A stretch of DNA of 35,431 nucleotides from Bacteroidota bacterium (GCA_023417065.1 JAEZGH010000176.1:1-35431), one strand, 5' to 3'. Counted from the first letter of the stretch, positions 7,756 to 17,581 are shown. Numbers and translations: made by a program. The notes: a model not told the origin generated them from the letters alone.

Positions 7756-9360
7756 TCACAACTTCTTCTTACCCCAAACTGGTCGCCCATCAGATGTAAG
7801 GCCCGAATATACGAGTGTCGGCGTGCGCGGCGAAGCTTCCCAGTCCAGGCCCCATTCGACACACAGGTTGAGATCACCTATAGTAAGGACCTTGTTTGTT
7901 GCGTCGTAACTCCAGTTACCAGTATGGGCACCTGTAGCTTTTCCATCAGCACCTAAGGTTAATGACGATGCAGTCTGCTGTTCGCGAAACTGATAGTTCA
8001 TGGAGATGTTTTCCCATGTTCCGGCGAGGTCGCTCTGCTTGATTTCAGTCTGCGGGACCCCAGCGTAACGCTCCGGCATCACGACGGGCCAGCCATCATC
8101 TGTCCAGCGTATATGGCGCACGTGGCCCATCATGATCGCATTGCTGAAAGCGTTACCGTTGGTGTTTTCAGGTAAACGGGCTTGTGAGGCGTAGAACCAT
8201 TCACCATTAGACTCATTCTGAAATACTGCACAGTGCGAAATACCCACCCAACCCGAGTGGAGATTGAACTTGTATGGGTGCGTCACCATTGGCCAAGCCT
8301 CGCCTCCTTCGGTAATGTTTCTTCCGTCGATGCCTACCCACGGCCCTGTAATACTGTTCGATCTGCACACGCGCGTGTTGTACGCAACGGATAGTTCATC
8401 ATAGGCCAGAAACATATAGTAGTAGCCAGTCTTTTCATTGTAGATAACCTCCGGTCCTTCCAGCGCCTGCCAGCGGTTGGCGTCGTTGTTTTGTCGGCGT
8501 GCAATCCGTACGCCGTAGTCTTCAAGTGATTCCAGTTTGCTGGGCTTACCTGTTTCTGCATCAACCTGGAGCGCAACGATGCCCGAGTGCCAGGAACCAT
8601 AAATCAACCAGTGTTCACCTTCAGGAGTCACGATGAAGGATGGATCAATCGCGTTCCATTTGAAGTAACCATTCCAGTCGGTGTCGCGGTTGGTTCGCGA
8701 CCAGTCGTTCCCGCGATCTGAAACTGAACACACCACCATACCCTTATCCGTCCATTGGTTGTCTTTAAGACTTGTAGTCTCCATTAAACCAATGAACGCG
8801 CGCTCCGTCCAGGAGTTGTCAAAGTTAGTCGCGGTGTTTGGCTTTCCACTTTTAATGTAGTTGTCGATGATGATGCTGTAATACATGCGATACTTGTTGC
8901 CCACCTTTCGAACCACAGGAGCCCAATGCCCGTACATGGGTGATTCGATCGGATCCAGACCTTCACGCTGGCGCATGTTATTCAACGAGTCCTTCACCCA
9001 GGCCGGTGTCTCGGGCATTGCCGCCCCGATGTATGACCAGTTGACAAGGTCTTTGGACCTGCGGGCATGAAAGTGACCGTGCCCTGCATGTGAATTTCCG
9101 TATGAAGCATCTGTTCCATACATATAGTAGTATTCACCGTCATAGACGACACTCGGATCGTGGACATTCGCAAGATTCCATTCGGAACGGCGATCCCAGC
9201 CCGCTATCGCTGAGTAGTCATCTGCGTATGTCGGTGCCGTGAAATCGGAATCCGTATCCGGTTTCGGTTTTGTGGTTATTCCCTTCGGTTCCGGATCATC
9301 TCCACATCCTGTGAATACGAGCGCTGCGACACTAATGGAGACGATTAGAAAATGCTTCAT
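7756..9360 (-). CDS. GH43 lipoprotein, probable endo-1,5-alpha-L-arabinanase
   Basis: A 534-residue secreted lipoprotein: signal peptide with lipobox FTGC (Cys19), an acidic linker, then a five-bladed GH43 catalytic domain (about 50-420). The catalytic triad is visible: Asp68 in HDPS (base), Asp239 in AIDPSF (pKa modulator) and Glu301 in LEGPEV (acid). Residues about 430-534 match the C-terminal beta-barrel domain of extracellular endo-arabinanases. It would cut alpha-1,5-arabinan at the cell surface. It is the last gene of the SusC/SusD operon and the only enzyme in it. The ATG at 9360 is preferred; an upstream in-frame ATG adds only four residues. Confidence 0.88.
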   Translation of the reverse strand: MKHFLIVSISVAALVFTGCGDDPEPKGITTKPKPDTDSDFTAPTYADDYSAIAGWDRRSEWNLANVHDPSVVYDGEYYYMYGTDASYGNSHAGHGHFHARRSKDLVNWSYIGAAMPETPAWVKDSLNNMRQREGLDPIESPMYGHWAPVVRKVGNKYRMYYSIIIDNYIKSGKPNTATNFDNSWTERAFIGLMETTSLKDNQWTDKGMVVCSVSDRGNDWSRTNRDTDWNGYFKWNAIDPSFIVTPEGEHWLIYGSWHSGIVALQVDAETGKPSKLESLEDYGVRIARRQNNDANRWQALEGPEVIYNEKTGYYYMFLAYDELSVAYNTRVCRSNSITGPWVGIDGRNITEGGEAWPMVTHPYKFNLHSGWVGISHCAVFQNESNGEWFYASQARLPENTNGNAFSNAIMMGHVRHIRWTDDGWPVVMPERYAGVPQTEIKQSDLAGTWENISMNYQFREQQTASSLTLGADGKATGAHTGNWSYDATNKVLTIGDLNLCVEWGLDWEASPRTPTLVYSGLTSDGRPVWGKKKL

Positions 9361-9442
9361 TCTCATGTACAAAGTGTTTGGTTAAAGAAACTCCTTACCC
9401 ACACGCAATGGTGTCGATAAGGAGTTCTATTTCAGGAGAGTG

Positions 9443-11191
9443 TTACTTAATCACGGGACGAACAGACCACCTCGCTAAAAATGCGGGTCCGTTGTCTTCA
9501 TTGTTATTGGCCGAATTGCCTTCCAGGTTAGGATTGGCATTCAGTGTTCCCTGGAATATCGGAAAATATTCGTGGCCTTTGTAGTAATATTTGAAGGACG
9601 AATCGTCGGCGGTAGCTGCGGTGAGCTCCTCTGTGTTAGCTGTCCCATCACGCTTGTAGTAACCGTGCTCGACGAGTTGCTGAAGGCGGTCTGAATCATA
9701 GAAGAATCCCCATCGGATGAGGTCAATACCACGGCCATTCTCACATCCGAATTCCTTCGGACGTTCCACATTGGCGATCTGCTCAAACAGATGGTTTGCT
9801 GTCGGGAAATCGGCAAGCTGAAGGTCAGGAAGTGCTACACGGCGACGAACCTGATTGATGTAATCGATGGCTGTTTGTGTAGGCCCATTGATCTCGTTTT
9901 CACATTCCGCAGCGCGAAGGAGGACGTCACTGTAACGCATGAGGCGCAGGTTGACACCACACTGCAAACCGTTCGTGATCGAACTATAGAGGTTGTTTCG
10001 CGCGTTCGTAAACTTCGCGATGGAGATACCTCCCTGTGCATTATTTGATACAGGAGTTTCTGTCAACACTTTCTGGTACGCCATGTTGCGGCGGGGATCT
10101 CCGGTAGGGTATGCTGCCGTAGGAATATCCGTATATGTGTTGTATTCCGGTTCATAGGTCACCAGCGTCCAGTACAGCCGCGGATCAAGACGACCATCGG
10201 TGCATGTCTCTTTCTTGAAGAGGTTGTAGAGCCATGGCGACGCGGCGAGGTCACCCCAGCTTCCCAGTGCCTGAGAGCCATAGTTACTCTCAACAGCATG
10301 TCCTTGTGTTGCGTCACGGCTGATGTTTACAGGCGTCCATTCTTCATCCGTACCACCTGTACCGAAGTTCATGAACTGTACTTCAAACAAACTTTCAATA
10401 TTGTTTTCTGTGCTTTCCTTGAAGTTGTCACCATAGTCGGCCGTGAGCGCATATGTTCCGTACTTACCCGCGATGATGTCTTTAAGGATGTCGTAAGCTT
10501 CAACATACTTATGACGGAACATCAGTGCACGAGAGAGATATCCGGCAGCCGCACCACTTGTGGCACGGCCCTTGGCCCATTCACCGCCCTTATCACGCGA
10601 AGGCAGTATTTCCATCGCTTCCCTGAAGTCTTTTTCAATCTGGTCGAACACTTCGTCCTGAGAAACATTGGGTGCATAAAGGCTGTTGAGATCAGAATAC
10701 GAAGCATAGTCAGTGATCAGCGGTACCTTCTGGTAGTACGTAGCCAGTGTATAGTACGCCAGACCACGGAGGAACAGTGCCTGCCCTTTGATCTGGTTGT
10801 ATGCATCCTGTGACATATCCACGACATCAACTTTCGACAGGATAAAGTTCGCGCGGTTTACTACGTGGAAGTTGTCGCGCCAAATCCACTCATCACCGAT
10901 ACCGATAGTACCAGGCGAGTTGAGGTTGTCATATTCAAGATACCACTGTTGGGATGAGTTCCAGACTTCATCTCCGCGCACCGCGTCCATCGTATACCCT
11001 ACCCGCGCGAAGGTACCTTCGAGACGAATACGGTTGTAGCACGAGATTACGGCTTCCTGAAGTTCAGCTTCAGTATCTCCAAAGTCAAAGGTAGTCTGAC
11101 TATTCGGGTTCTCCACTTCGAGGCGGTCTTCGCAGGCAGTAGTGCCGGCGATGAAGGCCAACATGGTGAGAATTATATGTAATCTTTTCAT
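9443..11191 (-). CDS. SusD/RagB-like glycan-binding outer-membrane lipoprotein
   Basis: A 582-residue SusD-family protein. The signal peptide ends at Cys20 (GTTAC). The TPR-rich helical core and the typical SusD landmarks are present: an early YNRIRLEGTFAR region, KGQALFLRGLAYYTLATYYQKVPLI near 135-160, the C-terminal LRLMRYSDVLLRAAECENEI and a closing ANPNLEGN region. It caps the partner SusC transporter and binds the glycan at the surface. The gene starts 27 bases after the SusC stop. With a GH43 arabinanase downstream, arabinan or arabino-oligosaccharide is the likely ligand. Confidence 0.95.
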   Translation of the reverse strand: MKRLHIILTMLAFIAGTTACEDRLEVENPNSQTTFDFGDTEAELQEAVISCYNRIRLEGTFARVGYTMDAVRGDEVWNSSQQWYLEYDNLNSPGTIGIGDEWIWRDNFHVVNRANFILSKVDVVDMSQDAYNQIKGQALFLRGLAYYTLATYYQKVPLITDYASYSDLNSLYAPNVSQDEVFDQIEKDFREAMEILPSRDKGGEWAKGRATSGAAAGYLSRALMFRHKYVEAYDILKDIIAGKYGTYALTADYGDNFKESTENNIESLFEVQFMNFGTGGTDEEWTPVNISRDATQGHAVESNYGSQALGSWGDLAASPWLYNLFKKETCTDGRLDPRLYWTLVTYEPEYNTYTDIPTAAYPTGDPRRNMAYQKVLTETPVSNNAQGGISIAKFTNARNNLYSSITNGLQCGVNLRLMRYSDVLLRAAECENEINGPTQTAIDYINQVRRRVALPDLQLADFPTANHLFEQIANVERPKEFGCENGRGIDLIRWGFFYDSDRLQQLVEHGYYKRDGTANTEELTAATADDSSFKYYYKGHEYFPIFQGTLNANPNLEGNSANNNEDNGPAFLARWSVRPVIK

Positions 11192-11218
11192 ATCTATTCT
11201 TTTTTCGGCGTTGTGGAA

Positions 11219-14200
11219 TTAAAATGAAAGCTGTGCTCCGAACATTACAGAACGCGGTGTTGGGTACGAAGCATAGTTGTAACCCGGTGTAAATGTACCG
11301 CCGGCGAAGTCTACGTTATAGCCTCTGTATTTCGAGAATACAGCGAGATTCTGGGCTGATGCATACACGCGAACTCTGTTCAGGTAACCACCAAACAGTC
11401 TATCGGGGAGATTGTATCCCACCTGAATGTTAGCGATTTTGAGGTAGTTCGCATTCTGAATAAACCGACTGCTGAACATGTCGTTGGTGATGGCACCTGT
11501 AGGCCTGTTAGCCACGCGGGGAACATCGGTGTTAGTGTTCTCGGGAGTCCACGCATTCAGCAGGTCAACGCTCTTATTGAGGGCGCCATATGAGCTGCGC
11601 AGCGTTACGTCGACGAAATCGACGGCCTGGAAGCCTGTCGCTCCAAACATCATCACGCTTAGGTCAAAACCTTTCCACTCGGCCCGTGCGTTGAAACCGA
11701 AAGTAAGATCTGGAATACCACTGCCCAGATACGTCTGGTCAAGGTTTGTGATCTCTCCATCGTTATTGAGGTCGGCGTAGGCAACATCACCGGGTTGCGC
11801 ACCAGGTTGATTGACATAGTTACCAGCAGCGTTAACCCTTGTATCAATCTGTTCCTGCGACTGGAAGATACCTTCATAAACGTAACCGTAGAACTGACCA
11901 ACTTCGCGGCCTACTTCAGTTCGCGCATAACCATTGGTCTGCGGCAGGTTAGTAACACCAAGCTTTTTCACCTCGTTGTTAATGGTCGTCGCGTTGGCAG
12001 AGATATCAAACTTCACCGCGTGCTTATCGTTATGGTAGGCGACCAGGAACTCGAGTCCCGAGTTAACCATTGTCGCGGCGTTCATCCGAACTGATTCGTT
12101 GGTAAAACCTGCCTGTGTAGGAACAGCTATGCCATAGTGGAGATCTTCTGACGTCGATTTATACCAGTCAAAGTTGAACTCCAGGTTACCCTGGAACAGT
12201 TCGATGTCAAGACCCACGTCGATGGTTTTCTTCCGTTCCCATTTCAGGCGCTCATTAACGAAGCTCGACAATCCGGAACCGGTCACCTTTTCATTTCCAA
12301 AGCTATACGAATAGTCACCACGTTGCATGGTAGCCATATATTCGTAAGGGCCGAGGTTGGTGATACCAAGCTCACCATAGCTGCCGCGCACTTTCAGGAG
12401 GTTGATGGTGTTTTGAGGTATCTGGAAGAAACTCTCCCGGTCGAGGCGCCATCCTGCAGATACCGAAGGGAAAATTCCGGCGTTGTCGGCAGGCGAAAGG
12501 CGGCTGGATGCGTCGCGTCGTACCGTAGCAGTAAGTAGGTACTTCTCGTCGAACTCATAAAGGATACGTCCGAGATACGACAGCAGGTAGCTCTCGTTCT
12601 CATCACTGAAAGAGGCTGTTTCATCTGCGTTGTTGAGATGAAGGTAGTATGGCTCTGACAGCGTATTTCCGGTTCCGCGTGTTCTATGGTAGTAATCGCG
12701 CTGGAATGTCTGCCCCACCAGTACATTAAGGTGGCTCCGACCGAAGTTGCCATCGTATGTCACCGTGTTTTCTACCAGAGACGTAAGGTATTCCCTGTTT
12801 TCCTTCGCAAGCACTTCATTGCTCTTCGTCAGGTAGTTTGTGCTACTCTGAATAAACGCAGGTATGAATGTATGATCCCTGACATTGGTTATGCTGTAAG
12901 CAAGGTTCAGATTATAGTTCAGACGGTGGTCGCTGTTGGTAGCACCGAACATATCCATAAAGTCAACGTTCGCTCCTCCTGAGGCCTGAAGCCGGTGCAC
13001 CTTGGCATTTCTTTCCAAAAGGCTGTTGGTCAGGAGTACGTTGGTAACACGCAAGTCGCCGTGAACGTCATCATAGTAAGTACCATAACCATAGGAGTCG
13101 TACGTAAACTGTGACGCAGCAGCAAGCTTACCGTCAAGTACCCAGGTAGACGGGTCGTAAGCTTTGATTGTCGGAGGCGTGATCAATGCCGAAGCCATTA
13201 CCGGATACTGCGCTCCGTAGAGACCTTGCACAAACTCATTGGCATTACTGAGCGCCATGTTGTCCTGGTCGCTGTGGCTGTATACGATGTTCGTATTGAA
13301 CGTCAGGAATTTCGCATCCATGGTGTTCTTGAAACGTGCAGTGTAACGGTCGAAGTTTGGACCGGCACCTTCCATTGTTCCCTTCTGGCTGAAGTAGTCA
13401 AGGGCAACGTTGTACGTATTCTTTTCGCCACCGCCTGAAAAGTTAATGTTATGGTTCTGGCGAACCCCGGTTTTGAAGGCGGCATCCTGCCAGTTGGTGT
13501 TTACCTTCGGAGTACCGTCAGCATCATACAAGTAGTTTGGACTTGTGGGGTCGTATCCTGAAGGGACGCTCATCCCACTGTTCTCAAATGCCATGTTAAC
13601 ATATTGGCCGTACTGTTTTGCATCCATCACGTCGTATACGCCTTTCTGAACCTGGTCGTAGCCAACGTACCCGCTGTAGTCTACCCGCAGGGGTTGGTTT
13701 TTCTTACCTGATTTGGTGGTGATGATGACGACACCATTAGCCGCACGCGAACCATAGATAGCGGCGGCAGACGCATCCTTAAGGATTTGAAGGGATTCAA
13801 TGTCATTCGGAGAAAAGTCGCGCACTGTTGTACCCATGATAACGCCATCGACAACATACAGTGGTGACGTATCACCGAACGAACCAATCCCGCGGATACG
13901 TACAACGGGGTCAGCGCCAGGTTGTCCATCGGTTGTGATTTGCACACCGGGAACCCGTCCCTGAAGCATCGTCGACATGTTGGGATGCGATACTTTTTTC
14001 ATTTCGTCGGTGTTGACAATAGCTACGGAGCCGGTTAGGTCGGCCTTCCGCTGTTCACCATATCCGATGATGACGACTTCACCCAGTTGCTGGATATCGG
14101 ATTCCATCGATACATCGATCGTCGTGCGATTGCTGACGACCACTTCAACAGGTGTGTATCCGATGAACGAAAACACCAACACGGCGTTTCCGTCGGGGAC

Positions 14201-14386
14201 GTTGAGGGAATATCTACCTTCGGCATCAGTTGTGGTTCCCACGGTAGTTCCCTTTACGAGAACGTTCACGCCTGGAAGACCGGTATTATCTTCAGCTGCG
14301 ATGACGGTTCCGCGCACCTGGACTTCCTGCGCCCAGGCAGCACCAACACCCAACAGCATCAAAGCAATAACATATATAAATTTCAT
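11219..14386 (-). CDS. SusC/RagA-like TonB-dependent transporter
   Basis: A 1055-residue outer-membrane transporter. Signal peptide MKFIYVIALMLLGVGAAWAQ, a carboxypeptidase-D-regulatory-like domain (about 25-105), a TonB-box-like stretch (EVVIIGYG), a plug domain with the SusC signature PLYVVDGV..NDIESLQILKDASAAAIYGSRAANGVV (about 180-230), and a 22-strand barrel ending in the aromatic C-terminus GAQLSF. It would import oligosaccharide released by the GH43 enzyme. The frame continues to 14419, but the ATG at 14386 fits the signal peptide and clears the upstream gene's stop at 14409. Confidence 0.95.
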   Translation of the reverse strand: MKFIYVIALMLLGVGAAWAQEVQVRGTVIAAEDNTGLPGVNVLVKGTTVGTTTDAEGRYSLNVPDGNAVLVFSFIGYTPVEVVVSNRTTIDVSMESDIQQLGEVVIIGYGEQRKADLTGSVAIVNTDEMKKVSHPNMSTMLQGRVPGVQITTDGQPGADPVVRIRGIGSFGDTSPLYVVDGVIMGTTVRDFSPNDIESLQILKDASAAAIYGSRAANGVVIITTKSGKKNQPLRVDYSGYVGYDQVQKGVYDVMDAKQYGQYVNMAFENSGMSVPSGYDPTSPNYLYDADGTPKVNTNWQDAAFKTGVRQNHNINFSGGGEKNTYNVALDYFSQKGTMEGAGPNFDRYTARFKNTMDAKFLTFNTNIVYSHSDQDNMALSNANEFVQGLYGAQYPVMASALITPPTIKAYDPSTWVLDGKLAAASQFTYDSYGYGTYYDDVHGDLRVTNVLLTNSLLERNAKVHRLQASGGANVDFMDMFGATNSDHRLNYNLNLAYSITNVRDHTFIPAFIQSSTNYLTKSNEVLAKENREYLTSLVENTVTYDGNFGRSHLNVLVGQTFQRDYYHRTRGTGNTLSEPYYLHLNNADETASFSDENESYLLSYLGRILYEFDEKYLLTATVRRDASSRLSPADNAGIFPSVSAGWRLDRESFFQIPQNTINLLKVRGSYGELGITNLGPYEYMATMQRGDYSYSFGNEKVTGSGLSSFVNERLKWERKKTIDVGLDIELFQGNLEFNFDWYKSTSEDLHYGIAVPTQAGFTNESVRMNAATMVNSGLEFLVAYHNDKHAVKFDISANATTINNEVKKLGVTNLPQTNGYARTEVGREVGQFYGYVYEGIFQSQEQIDTRVNAAGNYVNQPGAQPGDVAYADLNNDGEITNLDQTYLGSGIPDLTFGFNARAEWKGFDLSVMMFGATGFQAVDFVDVTLRSSYGALNKSVDLLNAWTPENTNTDVPRVANRPTGAITNDMFSSRFIQNANYLKIANIQVGYNLPDRLFGGYLNRVRVYASAQNLAVFSKYRGYNVDFAGGTFTPGYNYASYPTPRSVMFGAQLSF

Positions 14387-14408
14387 AGTTGGATTATTAT
14401 CATGGTGA

Positions 14409-16112
14409 CTATTCAACAATTACGAGATATGCTCCTTCTGTTGTCAGTGCAAAGTTCAGGTCGGAGCTGTCAACGATTATACCGGCATATTGCTGGAAGT
14501 GAGTTTCACCGTTTGCATAGGTAACGTCATAGCGAATATCCGCGGTGTCGTCGCCATTATTTGTCACGGTGACCACCACGCGCGATCCGGTGATATTTGA
14601 TGCAAATACATCCCAGTTCCAGTCAGACGTGTTGACACGTCCAGGATTGCCATCATAACCTGACCCCCAGCCGAAGTTATCCATACGCAAAACGGCGTAT
14701 TCCGTGTCGTCAGCAGCACGAAGAACAGTTGAAGGACTGTTCCAGAAATTTGCGCCGTTGGAATAACAATACAGGGTAACTGATTTGCTTGCGCCAGAAG
14801 GCACGTTGTAATCATCAGAGAATGAACTCCACCATGCAGTTGTCATGTCATTAACACCAACTTGTGCAATACCTTTTACCAGGGTAACGGTACTCGTAGT
14901 TGTGAATGTAGCCAGCGGCCCCGTATAGGTGACCTCGACAATCTGCGAACCCGCGGTGGAAGGTACCGTTGAAGGGTAGCTGAATTCAACATTATCCTTC
15001 AAAACACCGGTAGAACCGTCTGCATAGGTTGCAGTAACGACGATACCCTTAGGGTTAAATACGATATCATCGCTGCTATAATAATAGTAATTGATGTCAC
15101 TGGCTGCTATGCTCTCGATGGCTTTGGTCACCTCTAGTGTGTATACCGTGGAGACGGGTTTGGGAGAAGCATTTCCAAGCTTCGTCTTGCTGTAGGCAAC
15201 GACAACAGTTTTTTGTCCAATCGTAGTCATGTCGGGGATCACATTGAATGCGAGGTCTGTTGAGTCAGCCTGTTCCGTGGAACCATCCGCGAATGTTACT
15301 GTAGCGACGGCGCTGCCCCAGAAGTTTTCATTTCCGATTTCAATGAATTCCGGCGCACCGCTGATGCTGATTGAAACCGGCTGAGAATCTTCAACTGCAG
15401 TGACTCTGGATGGAAGAAGATAAGCTTTCTTCATCAGGAAGTGGCTGCCATCCGTGACGAGAAAAGCGTTGATATCCGCCGTTGCAGACACAGGTTGCGT
15501 GTAGGTCAATTCCATTTCGACACCATTCGTGCCGACTGCCTTTGCTGTAACATAGACGTTTCCTGTAGCAGAGTGATCAATTTCCAACGTTACGTATGCG
15601 CCCTGCATAGTGGTCTTGAAATCATCCCAGACATCGCCGTCATTGTTAAGATCGGGATAGTTATGAGAAATCATTCCCAGGCTGAAGTCGGTATTACCCC
15701 AGCCATAGGCATCAGATCGGAGCAGGAAATATTCTGCGTAATCGCTCGCATCGCGGTCTGCAACTTCATTGGCAACGGCGAGGTTCCAGTTGTTCCAGTT
15801 GTTTACTCCTGTTCCGTTGTTGATGAATTCCAGGTGCAGAAGTTTGTTTGTTGGAATCGTAAAGTAATCGGAGAATGCTCCCCACCATCCGGTAGAGTTG
15901 TCTTCGGCACCTACGATGGTGGTTGTAATCGTGATGTAGGTCGTGTCACCTGTATCACCGCCCGCTCTTGCAGCGGCGATTGAGTCGATTTTAGCTTGCA
16001 GGTCGGCAGGCGCATTGATCTTGTAAATTTCCGTCTCCTCACACCCCACTAAGCTAAGAGCTACCAAAACCACTGCGCACACGGCGCACCACATTAGTTT
16101 GGTTAGTTTCAT
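14409..16112 (-). CDS. Surface lipoprotein with duplicated beta-sandwich domains and two Ig-like domains
   Basis: A 567-residue lipoprotein (lipobox LVGC, Cys24) and first gene of the arabinan locus. The architecture is symmetric: a first domain (about 65-235) and a last domain (about 425-567) are diverged copies of one another, sharing WWGAFSDYFTIP versus WWSSFSDDYNVP and a Y-x-LR-x-D-x-(Y/F)GWG motif. Between them are two bacterial Ig-like domains (about 245-330 and 335-420), each with an AT-x-T-(F/Y)ADGST motif. The position next to SusC/SusD suggests a surface glycan-binding protein. The binding domains resemble concanavalin-like sandwiches but I do not recognise a named CBM family. No catalytic motif is seen. 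Confidence 0.8.
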   Translation of the reverse strand: MKLTKLMWCAVCAVVLVALSLVGCEETEIYKINAPADLQAKIDSIAAARAGGDTGDTTYITITTTIVGAEDNSTGWWGAFSDYFTIPTNKLLHLEFINNGTGVNNWNNWNLAVANEVADRDASDYAEYFLLRSDAYGWGNTDFSLGMISHNYPDLNNDGDVWDDFKTTMQGAYVTLEIDHSATGNVYVTAKAVGTNGVEMELTYTQPVSATADINAFLVTDGSHFLMKKAYLLPSRVTAVEDSQPVSISISGAPEFIEIGNENFWGSAVATVTFADGSTEQADSTDLAFNVIPDMTTIGQKTVVVAYSKTKLGNASPKPVSTVYTLEVTKAIESIAASDINYYYYSSDDIVFNPKGIVVTATYADGSTGVLKDNVEFSYPSTVPSTAGSQIVEVTYTGPLATFTTTSTVTLVKGIAQVGVNDMTTAWWSSFSDDYNVPSGASKSVTLYCYSNGANFWNSPSTVLRAADDTEYAVLRMDNFGWGSGYDGNPGRVNTSDWNWDVFASNITGSRVVVTVTNNGDDTADIRYDVTYANGETHFQQYAGIIVDSSDLNFALTTEGAYLVIVE

Positions 16113-16869
16113 AAGGTTAAAATTTGATTGCGTTTATGTTTGGTCTTACGTGAAATGCATCACTGATCCCTTTTTTGAAAGGGCTTTGGTACAGGATGCT
16201 CTTCATATTTTAAATACAGCCATCAGACGTTGGGCTGGCTGTGCCGGGTCGTAACATGGATTGCGTTTGCACTCAAGAGCGCAGTAATCCTGGGTTTTGG
16301 AGGCTTGATAATAGGGTAGATACTCTTTTCATACTTGGGGGTTTGTTGGTTTAATGATTTTTAATCAGTGCCGATGCGCACATTCATACCCATATTAAAT
16401 GGATGGCGCGCTTTACTCAGACGCTTTGCCATTGACAACATAATGACCTTCGGGAGCCACCTCAGCTGTCGGTAAGAATGGTTGGATCGCAATCTGATCC
16501 TGCCTGTAACGGTTCAGGAACCAGGTAGCGACAATTCTAGCAGTAGTCTCGGATCATGGTGGAATGGGGTTAGGTTGGTAGAAAGGCTTAAATAATAAAT
16601 GTCATAAATACCTTTATTACTTAAATGTATATGGTACACTTATTAATTCAAACGTTTTAGTGAATTATTTTTTCGATTGCGGGGCAGAACCGCCTGGTCT
16701 GAATGGGGCTCATTTCCGCCTTCAAACGTAAACGTTTACCAAAACGCCCGGCCATTGGGCAGCCAGGAGCCTTCAATACTCCATGACGATTCCTGAAACC
16801 GCACCTTTTTTCGCAGAAAACCAGGGAATTGGCTCCGGAAGTGGCATTCTTGTCGTAGTTTAGAAGACT
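16113..16869. other. Long divergent regulatory region upstream of the arabinan locus
   Basis: 757 bases with no supported gene, between the minus-strand glycan operon and the plus-strand small protein. It holds a CCCTTT/AAAGGG hairpin (16168-16183), an ACAGCC/GGCTGT pair around 16216-16242, and two AAACGTTT palindromes (listed separately). The only clear minus-strand TAnnTTTG match (TACGTTTG, 16723-16730) overlaps the second palindrome; if used, the operon would have a leader of about 600 bases. I see no tRNA or ORF. Confidence 0.55.
16650..16739. promoter_or_regulatory. Pair of LacI-type operator-like palindromes
   Basis: The perfect 12-bp palindrome GTAAACGTTTAC lies at 16728-16739, and a second copy of its AAACGTTT core lies at 16650-16657. 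The cores (16730-16737 and 16650-16657) are exactly 80 bases apart. The central CG and the AAACG..CGTTT arms match the general LacI/GalR-family operator form. The first site overlaps a minus-strand TAnnTTTG element, so repression of the arabinan operon is plausible. No LacI-type gene is in the window. Confidence 0.55.
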
Positions 16870-17415
16870 GTGAGGAAATCAATGTCCATATTAATGATCA
16901 CCGTGCTTCTGCTGAATGCGGTGGGTTACTATGGATTCTTTATGGGATGGCAACTTTCCTACGAACGGAAGATAACCTCCTACCTCGATGCCGATGTCTT
17001 TGCTCCTGACCTTACGATGACCATCAAATATCCCGCGAGCATTCCCTACATGCCGGATCAAACAGAATTCACACGGGCATACGGCAAATTTGAACACGCA
17101 GGCCAGGTCTATAGAATCGTCAAACAACGTTACGCATTCGACACCCTGACGATAGTATGCGTGCGGGACCTGCAGTACGAGCAGTTTAACAAGCTTCTTT
17201 CAGAATTTGTTACGAGCCAGTCAAGCAGCGAAAAATCCGACTATCCTGCGAGCACTTCCTCCCGTACTTTTATTAAAGATTACATCATTGCCCCGTTCAG
17301 CATCCACCCAATAGCCAGAGGGTGGCAAATGAACGTCAAACTTGTCACTACTCCTCTATCCTTGATTCCTTCCTTCACCGCCTCCATCAATCATCCGCCA
17401 GAAAGGCTCTCTTGA
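16870..17415 (+). CDS. Small membrane-anchored exported protein, unknown function
   Basis: A 181-residue protein with one N-terminal hydrophobic segment (about 6-26, ILMITVLLLNAVGYYGFFMG) and a soluble, probably periplasmic, remainder. The pattern of a short anchor, then strands such as MTIKYPASIPYMP, a GKFEHAGQVYRIVKQRY segment and TLTIVCVRD resembles a small family common in Bacteroidota, often near transport genes; I know no function for it. The start is GTG at 16870; an ATG at 16882 with AGG six bases upstream is the alternative, but the GTG start supplies the basic residues expected before the anchor. Confidence 0.6.
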   Translation: MRKSMSILMITVLLLNAVGYYGFFMGWQLSYERKITSYLDADVFAPDLTMTIKYPASIPYMPDQTEFTRAYGKFEHAGQVYRIVKQRYAFDTLTIVCVRDLQYEQFNKLLSEFVTSQSSSEKSDYPASTSSRTFIKDYIIAPFSIHPIARGWQMNVKLVTTPLSLIPSFTASINHPPERLS

Positions 17416-17496
17416 ATGCAGGATTTCCAACGGCATGACTACCGTGGGATTATCGGATGACTAACTCCTGAGCGTTTGCGTAAAATCTATGAACGG

Positions 17497-17528
17497 TTTT
17501 GAATGCGGCGCGTCCGTTACTATTTTTG
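17497..17528 (+). promoter_or_regulatory. Bacteroidota-type promoter for the FG-GAP lipoprotein gene
   Basis: TTTTG at 17497-17501, 19 bases of spacer, then TATTTTTG at 17521-17528. This fits the TTTG/TAnnTTTG consensus of the Bacteroidota housekeeping sigma factor. Transcription would start near 17535, giving a leader of about 47 bases to the ATG at 17582. Confidence 0.7.
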
Positions 17529-17581
17529 ATTAGAAAGTTGAATAAACAACTTGAACAATAGAATACACTTTACCCTCGAAA

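Noticed and set aside
7612..7956. Plus-strand ORF after the small membrane gene
   Set aside because: It crosses the 12-bp inverted repeat and the bidirectional terminator and runs antisense to the arabinanase gene.
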